Source: CAZCDM01 sp964497475
Lineage (GTDB): Bacteria > Planctomycetota > Phycisphaerae > SM23-33
Direction of reading: 5' to 3'
Length of the DNA stretch: 12,335 nt
NCBI GenBank assembly: GCA_964497475.1
Contig: CAZCDM010000062.1
Coordinates: 1-12,335 of the forward strand
Both the position numbers and the translations under genes were made by a program. The notes beneath the pieces are model-generated. The model made no database searches and had not been told where the DNA came from. It saw nothing but the letters and a program-made list of their open reading frames with translations. This document shows positions 6,088 to 12,335 of the stretch, piece after piece. Each line of letters starts with the position of its first letter. The first letter of the stretch is position 1.

Positions 6088-7257
6088 TCAGATGCTTTTG
6101 CGCAGGACGACGGGCCTGGACTGCCAGGTCTTGCCGTCCCGCTGGAATACGAATGTAAACTCCTTGCCCGCCTCGCTGAACAGCAACTGCCGGAGATCGA
6201 ACATGGAGTACTCGGCAATCGCCTTGCCGTTGATTTTCTGCAGGACATCGCCGGGCTTGAGCCCGGCCGCTTCGGCGGGGGACCCTTTGTCGACTGCGCG
6301 GACCTCCACGCCCTTGTCGGTCCGCAGCATGTGCAGGCCGGACATATCGCTGGTATCCGGCTTGTCAAAGCCAGCTCCCTTGCGAAGGTAAATCCGCGAG
6401 TTGACAAAGTCGAGCACCACGTGATGGCGGGCGAGCCACTCCAGCCCGAGAATCGAAACCTGCCCGCCCTTATCGAAAATCAGATTCGCGTACTTCAGTT
6501 GATCGAACGTGTCATCCGGCTTGCCGATCATCAATGTATCGATCCGGGCCTGATCACTCTGCCGCGTACCGCGTCCGGTGAGATAATGAGACACGGCCGT
6601 CTGGGTGATGATTTTGCGCTGTCTGAGCTTGTCAAAGAGTTCATCGGCCAGCGATCCGTTGGAAAACAGCCCCGTGTCGATCAGGAACAGGACGACAAAT
6701 CGCCCGGCGATTTCGCCCTGGATGAAGGGCATGCCCTGGCGGCTGACGGCGATCTGTCGTGGTGCGCCCCAGGCTATTTGAATATTCGGACCGGGCTCGA
6801 TGAAATCCAGAAGGCCTTTGCTGAAGTCGATGGCGATGGCATATTTGCGAAGCAGCCCCGTACCGAGCACGCCGCGGATATTCAGCCCCGTGATTTCCCG
6901 CAACGGGGAAAGGTCGGCCACCAGGACCGGCCCGGCTTGCTGAATGTCAATCGGTCCGGCTTTGGCTTGGGGAGCGTAGTAAATCTGGATTTCCTCGGTT
7001 TGGCCATCGGGGAGGGGTATCTCCTGGGTGGACTTGACCTCGCCCAGCAGATCGCGCAGCGATTCGTCAAGCGTGGTGTTGCGCGTGGCGGTATCCAGGA
7101 GGAAGGCGTAGGTCTTGCCCTGCAGGGTCACCGGCATGACGATGGGTCGTCCGTCGGTGGCGATCTGGAATCGGGCGACGATTTTGGGTTGCTGCGCCAA
7201 GGCCGTCCCGCCCAGGGCGAAAACCATCGCAGCCAGACAGAGCCATCGTGTGTTCAT
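6088..7257 (-). CDS. Exported two-lobed retropepsin-like aspartyl protease with C-terminal PDZ domain
   Basis: A 389-residue protein with a clear Sec signal peptide (about 1-21, ending T-A-L-A), so it acts outside the cytoplasmic membrane. Two retropepsin-like lobes follow. Lobe 1 has F-L-L-D-T-A (52-57) and the partner strand G-V-L-G-T-G-L-L (129-136) with A-I-D-F; lobe 2 has F-L-I-D-T-G (191-196) and S-I-L-G-L-E-W-L (268-275) with V-L-D-F. The catalytic aspartates would be D55 and D194; in lobe 1 the usual D-T-G reads D-T-A, as if the glycine were deleted or replaced. A PDZ domain covers about 305-388, with the typical G-S-P-A-E-A-A-G-L-K-P-G-D-V-L-Q-K-I-N-G run at 325-344. Start at ATG 7257 is fixed by GGAGGTGA and the signal peptide. 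It has its own promoter and leads into the ROK kinase. Proteolysis is expected but lobe 1 could be impaired. Confidence 0.87.
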   Translation of the reverse strand: MNTRWLCLAAMVFALGGTALAQQPKIVARFQIATDGRPIVMPVTLQGKTYAFLLDTATRNTTLDESLRDLLGEVKSTQEIPLPDGQTEEIQIYYAPQAKAGPIDIQQAGPVLVADLSPLREITGLNIRGVLGTGLLRKYAIAIDFSKGLLDFIEPGPNIQIAWGAPRQIAVSRQGMPFIQGEIAGRFVVLFLIDTGLFSNGSLADELFDKLRQRKIITQTAVSHYLTGRGTRQSDQARIDTLMIGKPDDTFDQLKYANLIFDKGGQVSILGLEWLARHHVVLDFVNSRIYLRKGAGFDKPDTSDMSGLHMLRTDKGVEVRAVDKGSPAEAAGLKPGDVLQKINGKAIAEYSMFDLRQLLFSEAGKEFTFVFQRDGKTWQSRPVVLRKSI

Positions 7258-7261
7258 GGGT

Positions 7262-7269
7262 TCACCTCC
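7262..7269 (-). promoter_or_regulatory. Strong Shine-Dalgarno of the aspartyl protease gene
   Basis: GGAGGTGA on the minus strand, with 7 bases between GGAGG and the ATG at 7257. It is the only near-perfect ribosome binding site in the window and confirms that start. Confidence 0.8.
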
Positions 7270-7302
7270 GCGTATTGATCCAAAGTGATACGCAAGAATA
7301 GG

Positions 7303-7330
7303 AGTATAGCGTTCGGCCCGGACGATGCAA
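7303..7330 (-). promoter_or_regulatory. Candidate promoter of the aspartyl protease-ROK kinase operon
   Basis: On the minus strand TTGCAT (7330-7325), 16 bases, then TATACT (7308-7303). Transcription would begin near 7296, giving an approximately 40-base leader that includes the GGAGGTGA site. It lies just past the stop of the upstream HEAT gene, so the two-gene unit can be transcribed independently. No terminator hairpin separates it from the HEAT gene, so readthrough is also possible. Confidence 0.55.
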
Positions 7331-7344
7331 ATCCTCTGCCGGGC

Positions 7345-9753
7345 TCACTTCATCCAGGACTTGATACGGGCGAGTTTCTGCTCGCGCGGGGCTGCGGGGT
7401 CGTACTCGCCCAGCGCGGGGGCCAACTGCTTGAGAATATCGAAGAGTCGCTGCTCGGCCTGGGGGTCGGGCGTTTCGGATAGCACGAGCTGGCGGAGTTC
7501 ATCCAGAAGCGGCGTGACCGCTCGGCCGTCCATGGCAACGAGTTGCGTGCGGGCGTCGGTCTGGGCGGCCGAGTCGGTCGACAGCAGCCGGGCGGTAAGC
7601 GTAGCGACCTGCTTGCGATCAGTCTGGAGCTGCTGCTGTCGCGCCAGGGTGAGTTGCTCGGTCATTGCCCGGGATTGCTCGCTCGACAGCCGGGCGCGAT
7701 TCTTCTCCAGCACCGCCGAGGCCAGCCGGATCGCCCTTGCGTACTCCTGCTGGCGGTTGAGTTCGCTGAGTCGGCCCTGGATTTCCCGCACGGCCACGTC
7801 GTACAGCGTGTCGTCGCCCTGCGAAGCCAGCACGACGGCCACGTTGGCATCGTCGGCGGCCAGCAACGCGGCGATATACTCCATGAACAGCTCGTTCCGC
7901 CAGGCGGCCTCGTCGCTGCCGGCGTGAGCGCGGAGCGACGCCATCAGCCCGGCCAGGACGATGACGGCTTCGTCCTCCCGGTCCGCTTCGATCAGTCGCG
8001 ACGAAAGCCTGCGGTTCAGGGCCACACGAAGAGCGAGGTCCTCGGGGTCCGATTGCTGAATGAGCTGCTGGAGCAGAGCGATCTCCACCTGCCGGCGAAG
8101 CTCGGTCCGCGGCTCTTCGAGCACGACGAGCGTCTCGGTCAGCAGCCGCGGCGAAGCCTGCCCGGCCAGGCGGATACACGCCTGGGTGGCCGCCTTCTGC
8201 ACGGCCGGGTCGGGCTCGGCCTGGGGGGCGGTTCGCTCCAGAATAGCAGGCAGGAATTGCACCTGCCCCAGCTCGACCAGCGCGTCTATCGTCGCCTGCC
8301 GTACGCCACGGTCCGGATCGTCCAGCAACCCAGCCAGGGCATCGCCGGCCGATTCCGCCTTCAGGCGGGGCAAGCCATTGACGGCCGCCAGGCGAATCAG
8401 ACCCGAGTCATCCCCCAACGCTTCGGTAAACAGTGCAGCCAGTTCCTGGCCATCGCCCACCGCAGCCATCGCAGTAAGCAAGGCCTCGACCAGCGAATCG
8501 GCCGCTTCGGCGCTTTGCTGATATTTCGCCAGCAACGCGTTGATGGCTCGCTGGCGGGTCGCCTGGTCCAGCGGATGTTCCGACGCAATTTTTCCCAGCG
8601 AGCGAGCCGCGGCGATGGCTTCGACATCGGCGGAACTGGCCAGGGCCTGGCAGATCCTATCCAGCGAGGCCGCATCGCCCTGCTGGCCCAGTGCTGCAAG
8701 CAACCCCGCCCGGACCTGCGGCTCGATTTCGTCACGCAGCCGATGGAGAATCAGCCGTTCGATTCCCTCTGCCCCCGCGGCCGTCAGCAATCCGATCGAG
8801 GCCCGCCTGATCCGCGGGTCGCGGTCGTCCAGCAAGAGGCGCACATGCTGCAGCAGCGACTCGGGCAGGGTCCCCTCCGCCGCGAGCAACTGCTCGGCCA
8901 AGCTCACCCCGCGCAAGCGGATGTCCGCCACGGGGTCCTTCATCATCGTCAGCAGAATCACAGGTTTCTGCGTAGCGGCCGAGGCATTGTAGAGTTCTTC
9001 CATGGCCCGGCCGAGCCGCTGGCGGAGCACGTCGTTCTGCAATTCGATCTGCTGGCGGGTGCGGGTCAGGTGCAGGACCATTTCTTCCAGCCAGGCGGCA
9101 CGGGGCTTGTTGCGGTTGGCTTGCCACCACGCCCGCCAGGCCGAGGGGTCGGTGCCCAGGTCGGTCTGGCCGGTGAGCTGTTCGAGGGTTTTGCCCGCCT
9201 GGCGTCGTACCGCCGGAGCCGGGTCGGCGAGGCAGTCCAGCAGCGTATCGACACTCGACCGCGAGAGCACACGGCCCAGGGCGTTGATCGCGGAAATACG
9301 AACCGGCGTAGGGGCCGAGCGATCCCGGGCCATGCCTTGGAGGATGCGGGAGGCCTCGGGGTCCTGGTAGCTGGCCAGGGCCATTCCCGCCGCCGAGCGG
9401 ACGGGTTCGTCATCCGCGCCGAGCAGCGATTGCAGTGGCTCGATGAAAACCGGCCGCTGTGGCAGGTCGTGCGTGATCGCCTGGGCGACGGCAATCTGGG
9501 CGGCCGGGGTCGAGCTATCATGCAGGGCCTGAATGAGGATGCGATCAGCCTGGGGCAGGTTCCGCGAAAGCAGCAGCCGAGCCGATTCCTGGCGCGTCTT
9601 GGCCAGGCGTCCCGGTTCCAGGAGTTGCTGGCGGAGCGTTTCGAGCTCCCTCTTCTGGGCCGGGTCCAGGGGCGGCTCGGCCGGGCCGGGCGCACAGCCA
9701 GCCAGAGAGAAAATCAAAGCGGCCCCGATCGAAGCCGCCAACCACCGCGTCAT
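7345..9753 (-). CDS. HEAT-repeat lipoprotein
   Basis: About 802 residues. With ATG at 9753 the protein begins with a lipoprotein signal (M-T-R-W, hydrophobic stretch, L-A-G-C), giving acylation at C20 and alanine at +2, so an outer-membrane anchor facing the periplasm is likely. Residues from about 50 onward are mostly HEAT-like helical pairs (runs such as D-P-A-P-A-V-R-R-Q-A-G-K-T-L). They are interrupted by a T-D-P-S-A-W-R-A-W-W segment (W206, W209, W210), which I recall from planctomycete HEAT proteins, and a coiled-coil-like stretch at about 225-255. The C-terminal third is charged and helical, with a probable coiled coil, and ends in K-S-W-M-K. The frame is open upstream to 9858; that part is not signal-like and overlaps the candidate promoter. 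An ATG at 9771 (six extra residues) is also possible, since neither start has a strong Shine-Dalgarno. It is presumably a scaffold; the partner is unknown. Confidence 0.85.
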   Translation of the reverse strand: MTRWLAASIGAALIFSLAGCAPGPAEPPLDPAQKRELETLRQQLLEPGRLAKTRQESARLLLSRNLPQADRILIQALHDSSTPAAQIAVAQAITHDLPQRPVFIEPLQSLLGADDEPVRSAAGMALASYQDPEASRILQGMARDRSAPTPVRISAINALGRVLSRSSVDTLLDCLADPAPAVRRQAGKTLEQLTGQTDLGTDPSAWRAWWQANRNKPRAAWLEEMVLHLTRTRQQIELQNDVLRQRLGRAMEELYNASAATQKPVILLTMMKDPVADIRLRGVSLAEQLLAAEGTLPESLLQHVRLLLDDRDPRIRRASIGLLTAAGAEGIERLILHRLRDEIEPQVRAGLLAALGQQGDAASLDRICQALASSADVEAIAAARSLGKIASEHPLDQATRQRAINALLAKYQQSAEAADSLVEALLTAMAAVGDGQELAALFTEALGDDSGLIRLAAVNGLPRLKAESAGDALAGLLDDPDRGVRQATIDALVELGQVQFLPAILERTAPQAEPDPAVQKAATQACIRLAGQASPRLLTETLVVLEEPRTELRRQVEIALLQQLIQQSDPEDLALRVALNRRLSSRLIEADREDEAVIVLAGLMASLRAHAGSDEAAWRNELFMEYIAALLAADDANVAVVLASQGDDTLYDVAVREIQGRLSELNRQQEYARAIRLASAVLEKNRARLSSEQSRAMTEQLTLARQQQLQTDRKQVATLTARLLSTDSAAQTDARTQLVAMDGRAVTPLLDELRQLVLSETPDPQAEQRLFDILKQLAPALGEYDPAAPREQKLARIKSWMK

Positions 9754-9802
9754 TGCCTCAGCCGGCTGCATGCTCGTCCCATTTATCCCAGTGCAAGACC
9801 AC

Positions 9803-9831
9803 AGCGTATCGTCGGCGAGGGAAAAAGTCAA
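9803..9831 (-). promoter_or_regulatory. Candidate promoter of the HEAT lipoprotein gene
   Basis: On the minus strand TTGACT (9831-9826) and a weak -10-like TACGCT (9808-9803) are separated by 17 bases. Transcription would begin near 9796, upstream of the ATGs at 9771 and 9753 but downstream of the extended frame's start at 9858, which supports the shorter protein. Confidence 0.4.
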
Positions 9832-9852
9832 ACGCCGAGCCATAACAGGAGA

Positions 9853-9880
9853 TTGCATTACGCCGCCGGTTCGCTAGGAT
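9853..9880 (+). promoter_or_regulatory. Candidate purM promoter
   Basis: TTGCAT (9853-9858), a 16-base spacer and TAGGAT (9875-9880). Transcription would begin near 9887, leaving an approximately 47-base leader. It lies back to back with the HEAT gene promoter, their -35 boxes 21 bases apart. The -35 and spacer are the same as in the protease promoter at 7303-7330. No purine riboswitch-like structure or PurR-like site was recognised in the leader. Confidence 0.45.
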
Positions 9881-9933
9881 ACGAGGATTACCGCGGGCCG
9901 AAACGGCCTGCCCACTTCAGCCATGGACACGGC

Positions 9934-11040
9934 ATGAGCGCCAAACGCAATCGAAAACCGAACACCAAAGGCAACCGCAAGCCGATCACATACAAACAGT
10001 CTGGCGTGGACATCGACGCCGGCGAGGCGATGGTCGACCTGATCAAGCCCGTCGTCCAAGCCACTCACAGCCCGCGTGTCATGGGCGGGTATGGCGGCTT
10101 TGCGGGGCTCTTCCGGCTGGACTTCGACCAGACGCTCTTCAAGAAAAATTACCGCGACCCAGTCCTGGCCGCCTGCACCGACGGCGTGGGAACAAAGCTG
10201 CGCCTCGCGATGCTCATGGACCGCTACGACACCATCGGGACGGATCTCGTGGCGATGAACGTCAACGACCTGATCTGCGGCGGGGCCGAGCCGCTGTTCT
10301 TCCTGGACTACATCTCCACCGGCCGACTCGAACCGCAGAAGATGGCCGACATCGTCGGCGGCATTGCATCGGCCTGCCGCCGGAGCGGCTGCTCGCTGCT
10401 GGGCGGCGAGACCGCCGAGATGCCCGACTTCTACGACCCCGAGGAGTTCGACCTGGCCGGCTTTGCCGTCGGCGTGGCCGAGCGCAGCCGGCTGATCGAC
10501 CCGGCCAGCGTGCAGGTCGGCGATGTGGCGATCGCACTGGCTTCCGACGGGCTGCACTCCAACGGCTTCGGCCTGGCGCGGCGCGTCCTGCTGGACGTGG
10601 CCGCCTACAAACCCACCGACACGCCGGCCGAGCTGCAAGGCCAGTCCGTCGGCCAGGCCATGCTTACCCCCACCCGCCTCTACGTCCAGCCCGTCCTCGA
10701 TGTCCTCTCACAATACACGGTCAAAAAACCCATCCACGCCATGGCCCACATCACCGGCGGCGGGCTGCCTGGCAACCTGCCCCGCGTCCTGCCCAAGGGG
10801 CTCACCATCCGCCTGAAGCGCGACAGCTGGCCCGCCCCGCCCATCTTCAAACTCATCGCCCGCAAAGGACCCGTCGACCATCTCGAAATGTATCGCGTGT
10901 TTAACATGGGTGTGGGCTTTGTGATGATCGTCGCGCCGAGCTTCGCCGAGTCGATCATGGCCCGGCTGCGTCGCAGCGGCGAGCGGTGCTGGGAACTCGG
11001 CAAGGTCAAAAAAGGCGGGCCGGGCCTGCAATGGGCCTGA
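9934..11040 (+). CDS. purM: Phosphoribosylformylglycinamidine cyclo-ligase (AIR synthetase)
   Basis: A 368-residue cytosolic enzyme of de novo purine synthesis that converts FGAM and ATP into aminoimidazole ribonucleotide. The protein follows the E. coli PurM pattern (345 residues, from memory) throughout: G-V-D-I-D-A-G (24-30), V-M-G-G-Y-G-G-F (49-56), T-D-G-V-G-T-K-L-R (82-90), G-A-E-P-L-F-F-L-D-Y (117-126), G-G-E-T-A-E-M-P (157-164), L-H-S-N-G (207-211), H-I-T-G-G-G (272-277) and M-Y-R-V-F-N-M-G-V-G-F (319-329). ATG at 9934 has no clear Shine-Dalgarno; the next in-frame ATG would remove conserved sequence. The first 18 residues are an extra, strongly basic segment with N-R-K-P twice. The frame is open far upstream, antisense to the HEAT gene, but has no PurM homology there. 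No other purine gene is adjacent. The Gfo/Idh gene 42 bases downstream may share its message. Confidence 0.96.
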   Translation: MSAKRNRKPNTKGNRKPITYKQSGVDIDAGEAMVDLIKPVVQATHSPRVMGGYGGFAGLFRLDFDQTLFKKNYRDPVLAACTDGVGTKLRLAMLMDRYDTIGTDLVAMNVNDLICGGAEPLFFLDYISTGRLEPQKMADIVGGIASACRRSGCSLLGGETAEMPDFYDPEEFDLAGFAVGVAERSRLIDPASVQVGDVAIALASDGLHSNGFGLARRVLLDVAAYKPTDTPAELQGQSVGQAMLTPTRLYVQPVLDVLSQYTVKKPIHAMAHITGGGLPGNLPRVLPKGLTIRLKRDSWPAPPIFKLIARKGPVDHLEMYRVFNMGVGFVMIVAPSFAESIMARLRRSGERCWELGKVKKGGPGLQWA

Positions 11041-11068
11041 GTGCGGTACCCACATGCTCTCTCTCGCT

Positions 11069-11080
11069 AAAGGAACCTTT
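11069..11080 (+). promoter_or_regulatory. Ribosome binding site of the second oxidoreductase, within a palindrome
   Basis: AAAGGA (11069-11074) lies 8 bases before the ATG at 11083 and supports that start. It is part of the palindrome AAAGG-AA-CCTTT. A two-base loop is too short for a stable hairpin, so any regulatory meaning is doubtful. Confidence 0.6.
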
Positions 11081-11082
11081 AT

Positions 11083-12285
11083 ATGAAACCAATTGGCATG
11101 GCCATCCTCGGTACGAGCTTTCGCTCGACGATGCTGGTCAACTATCTCAAACGGAACCCCGAGCAAGGATTTCTGACCGGCCTGTATGACCAGTACCCCG
11201 CGCGGTGCGATGTGTTCCGCGAGGAGTTCTCCCTCGATGAGTCGGTCCGGACGTACGCTTCGCTTGAAGACGCCCTCGACGACGAGCGAGTCGAGGCGGT
11301 CTTCATCGGCACGTGGGATGCCGCCCACGTCGAGCCCACCGTCGCAGCCTTGCAGGCCGGCAAGCACGTCTACTGCGAAAAACCCATGGCCACCACCCTG
11401 GCTGACTGCGATGCCATCATCGACGCAGCCCGCAACGCGCAAAGCGTCTTCTACATGGGCATGAACCTTCGCCACGGGCCGGTCCACGAGACGCTGCACG
11501 AAACCCTCGCCAGCGGCAGGCTCGGCAAGCTGCTGACCATCGAAGCCAACGAATACTACTACGGCGGGCGGACCTATTTCCGCCGCTGGAACCGCCTGCG
11601 GGAATTTGGCGGCGGGCTGTGGATCACCAAGGCCTGCCACGACTTCGACCTGCTGAACTGGTTCGCCGGAACGCAGGCCAAGCGCGTCTTCGGTACGTCG
11701 AGCCTGAGCTTCTTCCGCGAGCGTCCCGACGCCGGCCCGCGATGCAGTGACTGCCCAATCGAAACCACCTGCCCCGAGTCCTATTTCTCCAATCCGCGGG
11801 AACCCATCGAGCCGGATTCCTTCCGGGATCGCCTCGGCAAGGTGCTGGAGGATAACATGGGCTATCCGCGGGACATCTGCCTGTTCAACGGCCCGACCGA
11901 CACGTTCGACAACGGCATGGCCGTGATCGAATACGACGATGACATCCGGGCGTCGTACTGCGTCAACGTCGTTGCCGCCCGCGGCACGCGACAGATGAAC
12001 CTCATGGGCACGGAAGGCTCGGCCGAGGGCGACATGACCGATGGGCGGGTCCGCATCTGGGACCGCCACAAGGAATCGTGCGAGGAGATCGACCTGCGCG
12101 AGAAAATGAACTCCGGCCACGGCGGCGCGGACGATAACATCCTCAACGATTTCTTCCGCTGCTGCCGCACGGGCGACAAGCCCCGCAGCAGTTGGATGGA
12201 TGGCCGGGCCAGCGTGGCCGTCGGCCTGGCCGTTCGCGAAAGCTGCGACACCGCCCAACCCGTCACACTGACCCCCTGCCCTTAG
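11083..12285 (+). CDS. Gfo/Idh/MocA family oxidoreductase with a cysteine cluster
   Basis: A 400-residue, apparently cytosolic dehydrogenase with no signal peptide. The Rossmann N-terminus has A-I-L-G-T-S-F-R-S (7-15) at the nucleotide loop, where the common G-x-G-x-x-G is not kept. The catalytic signature K-H-V-Y-C-E-K-P (94-101) is complete. K-A-C-H-D-F-D-L-L (183-191) carries the family's histidine and aspartate (H186, D189). A C-x2-C-x5-C cluster (C221, C224, C230) within C-S-D-C-P-I-E-T-T-C-P looks like a metal or structural site; from memory similar clusters occur in one Gfo/Idh subgroup. G-H-G-G-A-D-D (345-351) near the C-terminus is also typical. It is unlike the 1493-2746 protein in detail and is not a recent duplicate. 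It follows purM by 42 bases without an obvious promoter. The substrate is unknown, probably a sugar or cyclitol. The stop codon TAG abuts a possible IS end. Confidence 0.92.
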   Translation: MKPIGMAILGTSFRSTMLVNYLKRNPEQGFLTGLYDQYPARCDVFREEFSLDESVRTYASLEDALDDERVEAVFIGTWDAAHVEPTVAALQAGKHVYCEKPMATTLADCDAIIDAARNAQSVFYMGMNLRHGPVHETLHETLASGRLGKLLTIEANEYYYGGRTYFRRWNRLREFGGGLWITKACHDFDLLNWFAGTQAKRVFGTSSLSFFRERPDAGPRCSDCPIETTCPESYFSNPREPIEPDSFRDRLGKVLEDNMGYPRDICLFNGPTDTFDNGMAVIEYDDDIRASYCVNVVAARGTRQMNLMGTEGSAEGDMTDGRVRIWDRHKESCEEIDLREKMNSGHGGADDNILNDFFRCCRTGDKPRSSWMDGRASVAVGLAVRESCDTAQPVTLTPCP

Positions 12286-12335
12286 AGCCTATCCTAAAAC
12301 CCCTTGATTGTCCGATAGAGAAGTCAGAGGCATGG
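12285..12335 (+). mobile_element. Possible left terminus of an IS5-type insertion sequence, cut by the window edge
   Basis: The final 51 bases begin GAGCCTATCCTAAAACC and lose the coding character of what precedes. From memory, GAGCC-type termini of this form are found in IS5-family elements, whose IS1031 group uses three-base TNA targets; TTA at 12282-12284 directly precedes. The transposase would start about 50 bases in, and an ATG is present at 12332. Its spacing from AGAGG (1 base) is too short to count as a good ribosome binding site. The right end lies outside the window, so this cannot be confirmed here. Confidence 0.3.

Noticed and set aside
7543..11040. An 1165-residue rightward frame fusing sequence antisense to the HEAT gene with PurM
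   Set aside because: Everything before 9934 is antisense to a gene with a clear lipobox and HEAT repeats and shows no PurM homology; the long open frame is a GC-content effect.
11088..11096. Second copy of the GntR half-site (ACCAATTGG)
   Set aside because: It lies within the first codons of the second oxidoreductase and lacks the N11-spaced partner, so it is probably chance.
10708..12258. A 516-residue leftward frame antisense to purM and the second oxidoreductase
   Set aside because: It spans two clear plus-strand genes and has no family motifs.

Overview
The window is GC-rich and tightly packed, with eight complete genes. It looks like a piece of a Planctomycetota chromosome, probably from the Phycisphaerae side. 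The pointers are a formylglycine sulfatase beside several Gfo/Idh/MocA oxidoreductases, a large HEAT-repeat lipoprotein with a W-x-x-W-W signature, and mostly weak or absent Shine-Dalgarno sequences. This is inference from gene content; no phylogenetic marker was tested.

Left part (about 94-6064), probable catabolic locus. Three genes run leftward: a FadR-type GntR regulator, a Gfo/Idh/MocA dehydrogenase coupled to it by an ATGA stop/start overlap, and a class III PLP aminotransferase 34 bases further on. A sulfatase is transcribed divergently from a 122-base intergenic region. That region holds a 25-base inverted repeat (AATTGGT-N11-ACCAATT), the likely GntR operator, overlapping the regulator's candidate promoter. 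The sulfatase has a good candidate promoter ending 6 bases before its ATG, which suggests a leaderless mRNA. A ROK-family sugar kinase faces the sulfatase tail to tail. Together the genes could desulfate, oxidise, transaminate and phosphorylate parts of a sulfated sugar or cyclitol; the substrate cannot be read from the sequence.

Middle part (about 6088-9753), leftward envelope genes. A secreted, two-lobed retropepsin-like aspartyl protease with a C-terminal PDZ domain lies 23 bases upstream of the ROK kinase and has its own promoter and the best ribosome binding site of the window. Upstream of it is an approximately 800-residue HEAT-repeat lipoprotein.

Right part (about 9754-12335). Back-to-back promoters separate the HEAT lipoprotein from purM (AIR synthetase), which is followed after 42 bases by a second Gfo/Idh/MocA oxidoreductase with a cysteine cluster. 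The last 51 bases resemble the terminus of an IS5-type insertion sequence abutting the stop codon of that gene. The first 52 bases hold the C-terminal tail of another gene, possibly a transposase. No tRNA, rRNA, CRISPR array or intrinsic terminator was seen. No stretch over 300 bases lacks a gene; the longest gap is the 180 bases between the HEAT gene and purM.
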